64,000 bases of DNA, taken from NCBI GenBank assembly GCA_002844335.1, contig CP019155.1, positions 1 to 64,000 of the forward strand, given 5' to 3'. This document shows positions 60,703 to 64,000 of the stretch, in pieces. Under the pieces are notes generated by a model. The model searched no databases. It was given only the letters and a program-made list of their open reading frames with translations, and was not told the origin of the DNA. The stretch comes from Haloarcula taiwanensis (GTDB lineage: Archaea; Halobacteriota; Halobacteria; Halobacteriales; Haloarculaceae). Each line of letters starts with the position of its first letter. The stretch's first letter is position 1. The position numbers and the translations under genes were made by a program.

Positions 60703-60866
60703 ACCTTCTCGTCTGTACGTAGGCAAGCTATGCTTTTAATAATGTATGGTGATTCCAAGACTATGGGAAAGCACCGCTTGACCATGCACAAATACGCCCG
60801 GGCGAGCACACACCAGTTTATGAAAAGTTCGGGACGAAAGCATCAACCTTCGGAGCGGGGAGGATG

Positions 60867-61229
60867 TCAGTCGCGGTACTGAGTGAAGACGAGGACCAGC
60901 AGCGCCACGAGCAGTACCACCTGAACGGCCTTATCAACGTAGCCGACGAGCGTGTAGTTGCCTGCTTTTATCACCAGCCACAGCGGTATCTGGACGGCTG
61001 TGTACGGTATCGCCGCGATGACAAGCGTGCGCCTGCGGATACCGCGGACGTACAGCATCGCGCCGCCGAGAAAGCCCAGGCCGGCGAGCACAAGCGGCGG
61101 TGCGCCCTCCACGATGCCAGGGTAGATGTGCGTTATCGCAGTAATAACTACGAGAACGACGACTGCTCGTTCGAGTGCAGCCAGCGAGGCGACTCGTCCA
61201 CCGGCCGACTGCGACCGTGTGTCTGTCAT
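60867..61229 (-). CDS. Small membrane protein, unknown function
   Basis: A 120-residue protein with about four hydrophobic helices after a charged N-terminus (MTDTRSQSAGGR). It resembles small haloarchaeal membrane proteins of no known function; no Cys, His or charged motif within the helices suggests a carrier role. Start at 61229 is the first in-frame ATG in a coding-like context. It is transcribed toward the tusA-SQR operon. Confidence 0.55.
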   Translation of the reverse strand: MTDTRSQSAGGRVASLAALERAVVVLVVITAITHIYPGIVEGAPPLVLAGLGFLGGAMLYVRGIRRRTLVIAAIPYTAVQIPLWLVIKAGNYTLVGYVDKAVQVVLLVALLVLVFTQYRD

Positions 61230-61498
61230 GTCAGAACCGACACGCGAAACCAGCATATACCTGTGGTTGGCACACGACAACGGACCATCCCAGCACTGGA
61301 CAGGCGGACGATGCTCCGTTACTGGGAAGCGGGTCCGCCGCTGCTCTTGAGCTGTAGCGGCGGCGTGATCAGGCCCGGCCGGGACAGCAGACAACTAGAT
61401 TCCCGGTGAGTACCGGACCGTAACGGGTCTAAACGGCCAGCAGTACCGGCCCACCGTCGCAGGGCCTAAGTGCATTCGGAGTATTGTAACAAATACAC

Positions 61499-62434
61499 AT
61501 GGCTGGTGTCGCGATTATCGGTGGCGGACCGAGCGGATTGAGCGCAGCCATCTAAACGGCACGGGCCGACCGGCGGACACTCGTCTTCGACAGTGGTGGT
61601 GGGACGACCCGGGACGTCGATACGATGGAGAACGTCTACGGCTTTCCCGACGGCGTGACCGGTCCGGAACTGGTCGAACTCGGGCGCGAGCACGCGACGA
61701 AGTTCGGCGCGGAGATCGTCGAGGAGGAAGTCGTCCACGTCGGGCGTGCCGGCGACAGCTACCGCGTCGAAACCACCGTCGATGCGTACGAGGTGGAGGG
61801 CGTGATACTGGCAACCGGCGCCGACTATGAACGACCCGCTATCGCTGACGTGGAAGCGTACGAAGGGAATGGCGTCTCCTACTGTGTCGAGTGTGACGCG
61901 TTTTTCTACCAGAATAGCCCTGTCGCCGTGGTCGGCACTGGGAACTACGCTGCAAAGGAGGCGCTGATGTTGCTGGACTACACCGACGATGTCCGGTTGC
62001 TGACTAACGGCTCTCCGTTTGAGGCCAACTCCGAACTGCAAGCCCGGATCGAGGAGGCCGATATCTCGGTCCGCACTGACCGACTCGACAGGCTGGTCGG
62101 TACCGATGGACTGGAAGCTATCCGCACCGGGGCAGGCGAGCGAATCGCCGTCGATGGCCTGCTCGTCGCGCTGGGCACTGCTGGTGGCACCGACATCGCG
62201 GAGACGCTCGGTATCACGGTCGAGGGTGGGGAGATCAAGACCGAACCCGACCAGTCGACGGCAGCCGACCGAGTATACGCGGCCAGCGACGTGACCGGTG
62301 GTCAGCAACAAATTTCCACGTCAGTCGGAGAGGGCGCTCGGGCAGCGATGGACCTGCTTGAGGATTTTCGTGGGGCCGATTACGTCGACTACAAGAAGAT
62401 CGGCGACGCGACGGCACTGACGGCGGAATTCTGA
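61499..62434 (+). pseudogene. Thioredoxin-reductase-like flavoprotein with in-frame stop
   Basis: The frame starting ATG 61499 reads MAGVAIIGGGPSGLSAAI, then TAA at 61553-61555 (codon 19), then TARADRRTLVFDSGGG and a full thioredoxin-reductase-like body in the same frame. The position of the stop is where relatives have tyrosine (AAIYTAR), so one base change (TAC to TAA) accounts for it. The CxxC is present (SYCVECDAFF), as are the NADPH motif VVGTGNYAAKE and the second FAD motif AASDVTGG. Without the first 18 residues the FAD-binding GxGxxG is lost, so an internal start such as ATG 61625 should not give an active flavoprotein. Possibilities: recent mutation, sequencing error, or readthrough. 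Confidence 0.8.
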
Positions 62435-62443
62435 CGTACCGAG

Positions 62444-63154
62444 TCAGTCGAACCGACCCGACCGCCGCTGGTGGGTGGCGACCAGTCCGAGGAAGTTCTC
62501 GAACACCGTCCTCGCCTCCTGAGCGGCCGCGACCGACTCATCGGTAATCGTTGACGTAACTGCCGCTCGCCGGTCGTCGGTGAGGTCCTTGTTGCCGATG
62601 ACCCACTCGGCTGTCTCGCGGTCGTACTCGGGGTGGAACTGGACGCCGTAGCGCGTGCCGAGTCGAAACGCCTGTATGCCGTACTCGTTTCGTGCCAGTT
62701 CCACCGCGCCCGCAGGCAGTTCGGCGACCCGGTCGGAGTGTGTCTGGAACGCGGTGAACGACGACGACATGTCTGCAAACAACGGGTCCTCGCCTCGACG
62801 ATTGACTGTTCGGTAACCGAGTTCGTGTTCGCCCATGTCGACCACGCGCCCGCCGAGAGACTGAGCGAGGAACTGGTGGCCCCAGCAGATCCCCAGAGCC
62901 GGGACGTCCGCGCGGTGTACAGCCCGGACCCACGACGTGAGGTCGTGAATCCAGCCGCGGTCGTCGTACACCGATGTCTGTGACCCGCTGATGACTACGC
63001 CGTCGTACCGCCAGTCGCCGCCCGCGGGCACCGGTGGGAGATGACCATCGCTGATTTTGTACACCGCCGTGTCGGCGTTGAGCGACCGGGTCAGGTTTCG
63101 TTCTGCGGGTGTCTCACCGACTGATGCATCAACGATTGCGAGTGTCTGGTTCAT
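62444..63154 (-). CDS. Class I glutamine amidotransferase-like protein
   Basis: A 236-residue single-domain GATase1. Nucleophile cysteine in GICWGHQFLAQ (about residue 95), histidine and glutamate in VQFHPEYD (about 180-187). Stand-alone members of this type, close to GMP synthase glutaminase, often act on gamma-glutamyl amides or as toxin-defence hydrolases; the substrate is unknown here. It is convergent with the flavoprotein gene, ten bases apart. Its place inside a sulfur cluster may be coincidental. Confidence 0.82.
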   Translation of the reverse strand: MNQTLAIVDASVGETPAERNLTRSLNADTAVYKISDGHLPPVPAGGDWRYDGVVISGSQTSVYDDRGWIHDLTSWVRAVHRADVPALGICWGHQFLAQSLGGRVVDMGEHELGYRTVNRRGEDPLFADMSSSFTAFQTHSDRVAELPAGAVELARNEYGIQAFRLGTRYGVQFHPEYDRETAEWVIGNKDLTDDRRAAVTSTITDESVAAAQEARTVFENFLGLVATHQRRSGRFD

Positions 63155-63194
63155 TAGTAGGGTCCGTCAGAAGCCGCTCAGTGGCTTTCGTCGC

Positions 63195-63767
63195 TCAGAC
63201 GAGCAGTTGGATGTCGGACTCGGCCATGTGCTGGAGCGCGGTGGCCGCGCCGACGCCGACAGTGACGTCATCGTGGAAGTCGTCCTCGTCGTAGTCCATC
63301 AGCTCGATAGTCATCTGACACGCCTGCAGTTCGACGCCCTGGTCCAGCGACAGCTCGATGAGTTCGTCGATCGTCGCCGTCCCGTTGTCGTCGATGCGCT
63401 TTTCCATCATCCGCGTCGCCATGCGGTCCATGCCAGGCAACGCCGCGAGCGCGTTCGGCATCGGCATGTTCGGGTTACCGACAGCCGACAGCTGGAGGTC
63501 CCCGGATTTCTCCTCGTGGAGGATATCCAGTCCCCAGAACGTGTGGAACACGACGACGTCCCAGCCGAACGCGGCCGCGGTGCTGGCAAGGATAAGGGGC
63601 GGATACGCCATATCGAAGGTCCCCTGCGTCGCGATGATGGTCATCTTCTTTTGCTCGTCGTCGGCTTCCAGGTCGGCGACGGTCTCTTCGAGTTCTTCGA
63701 TGCGAGCCTGTAGCTCCGCCTCGGTCATCGAATCGTCGTCACCCGCCGATGGTGTGTCCGTGCTCAT
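63195..63767 (-). CDS. DsrE-family (DsrE2-like) sulfur-carrier protein
   Basis: A 190-residue protein: an N-terminal coiled-coil (residues about 15-40, AELQARIEELEETVADLEAD), then a DsrE/F-fold domain with KKMTIIATQGTFDMAYPPLILA and the conserved cysteine in ELQACQMTIELM (about residue 155). DsrE2-type proteins carry persulfide sulfur in tandem with TusA and rhodanese. One base separates it from the next gene, also a TusA protein, so the pair is co-translated. ATG 63767 is the first in a coding-like context. Confidence 0.85.
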   Translation of the reverse strand: MSTDTPSAGDDDSMTEAELQARIEELEETVADLEADDEQKKMTIIATQGTFDMAYPPLILASTAAAFGWDVVVFHTFWGLDILHEEKSGDLQLSAVGNPNMPMPNALAALPGMDRMATRMMEKRIDDNGTATIDELIELSLDQGVELQACQMTIELMDYDEDDFHDDVTVGVGAATALQHMAESDIQLLV

Positions 63768-63768
63768 T

Positions 63769-64000
63769 TTAGGCCGTCTTCTCGACGTAGTGTTTGTACA
63801 CGTCGCCCTCGTCGACCTGTTCGAGCAGCGCCACGCCGTTCGTTCCGTCGGCCCATCCTTTGATGTCACTCATACTGCCGCTGTCGGTCGCGATGACCTC
63901 CAGTACTGAGCCCTCTGCAAGGTCGTCTATCGCCTGTTTCGTCTTGACGACCGGCATTGGGCACGATGCACCTTTCACGTCGAGCGTCTCCGCGATATCG
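63769..64000 (-). CDS. tusA: TusA-family sulfurtransferase, truncated by window edge
   Basis: The C-terminal 76 residues of a TusA-fold protein: the active cysteine is in GASCPMPVVKTKQ, followed by the IDDLAEGSVLEVIATD strand. The frame stays open through the right edge (DIAETLDVKG), so the real start lies outside the window and a GTG at 63978 is not the likely start. It precedes the DsrE2-like gene in the same operon. Confidence 0.8.
   Translation of the reverse strand, partial: DIAETLDVKGASCPMPVVKTKQAIDDLAEGSVLEVIATDSGSMSDIKGWADGTNGVALLEQVDEGDVYKHYVEKTA

Overview
The window is a gene-dense, GC-rich stretch of a halophilic archaeon, most likely a Haloarcula-like member of the Halobacteria. 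This is inferred from the very acidic proteins, archaeal TATA-type promoters with short or absent leaders, HTH-10 (bacterio-opsin-activator type) regulators, a PGF-type C-terminal anchor, a Tat lipoprotein, an F420:NADP reductase-like enzyme and a ba3-type oxidase. No rRNA, tRNA, CRISPR array or intact transposase was seen.

Layout. 0.5-10.1 kb: loosely linked catabolic enzymes (ThDP enzyme, SDR epimerase, creatinase-like M24 protein, luciferase-like flavin enzyme, two-gene EthD/HD operon, aldehyde dehydrogenase, hotdog thioesterase, F420:NADP reductase-like protein). 10.1-12.8 kb: an eroded segment where two headless sugar genes (glucose dehydrogenase and an ABC ATPase) are joined head to head, followed by about 1.1 kb without genes that carries short repeats. 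12.8-23.5 kb: an IclR regulator, a LIV-type ABC importer with fused permeases, an exported penicillin-acylase-family amidase, VOC and EthD proteins, and a second IclR regulator. 23.6-38.5 kb: CoA-ester beta-oxidation genes and an almost complete aerobic phenylacetate pathway (paaK, paaI-like, split paaZ, paaABCD plus a separate zinc-ribbon gene, paaG, paaF/H/J-like genes) with a divergent HTH-10 regulator. 38.7-47.3 kb: a CitE-like lyase, a methyltransferase, and a MaoC / biotin-carboxylase / acyl-CoA dehydrogenase / acyl-CoA synthetase set. 47.4-52.4 kb: two UbiD-family decarboxylase paralogues with a small partner, an eroded reading frame and another HTH-10 regulator. 52.5-64 kb: a ba3-type oxidase (cbaDBA) with a rhodanese, a TauE/SafE-type membrane protein and thioredoxin, then a sulfur-handling cluster (DUF1641, SQR-like flavoprotein, two TusA, DsrE-like) that includes a thioredoxin-reductase-like gene with an in-frame stop.

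How it may work together (inference): an exported acylase could release aryl acids from amides, the LIV-type system could import them, PaaK would make the CoA ester, PaaABC(D) would epoxidise the ring, PaaG and the split PaaZ would open it, and PaaF/H/J-type enzymes would finish beta-oxidation. IclR and HTH-10 proteins would control this; a 17-bp palindrome family near both iclR genes is a candidate operator. The most unusual points are the HMG-CoA-synthase/DUF35 fusion that has lost all three catalytic residues while staying coupled to a thiolase, the UbiD pair in which only one partner keeps the active-site triad, the acylase-phenylacetate linkage, the rearrangement joint at about 11,153, and the nonsense codon at 61,553.
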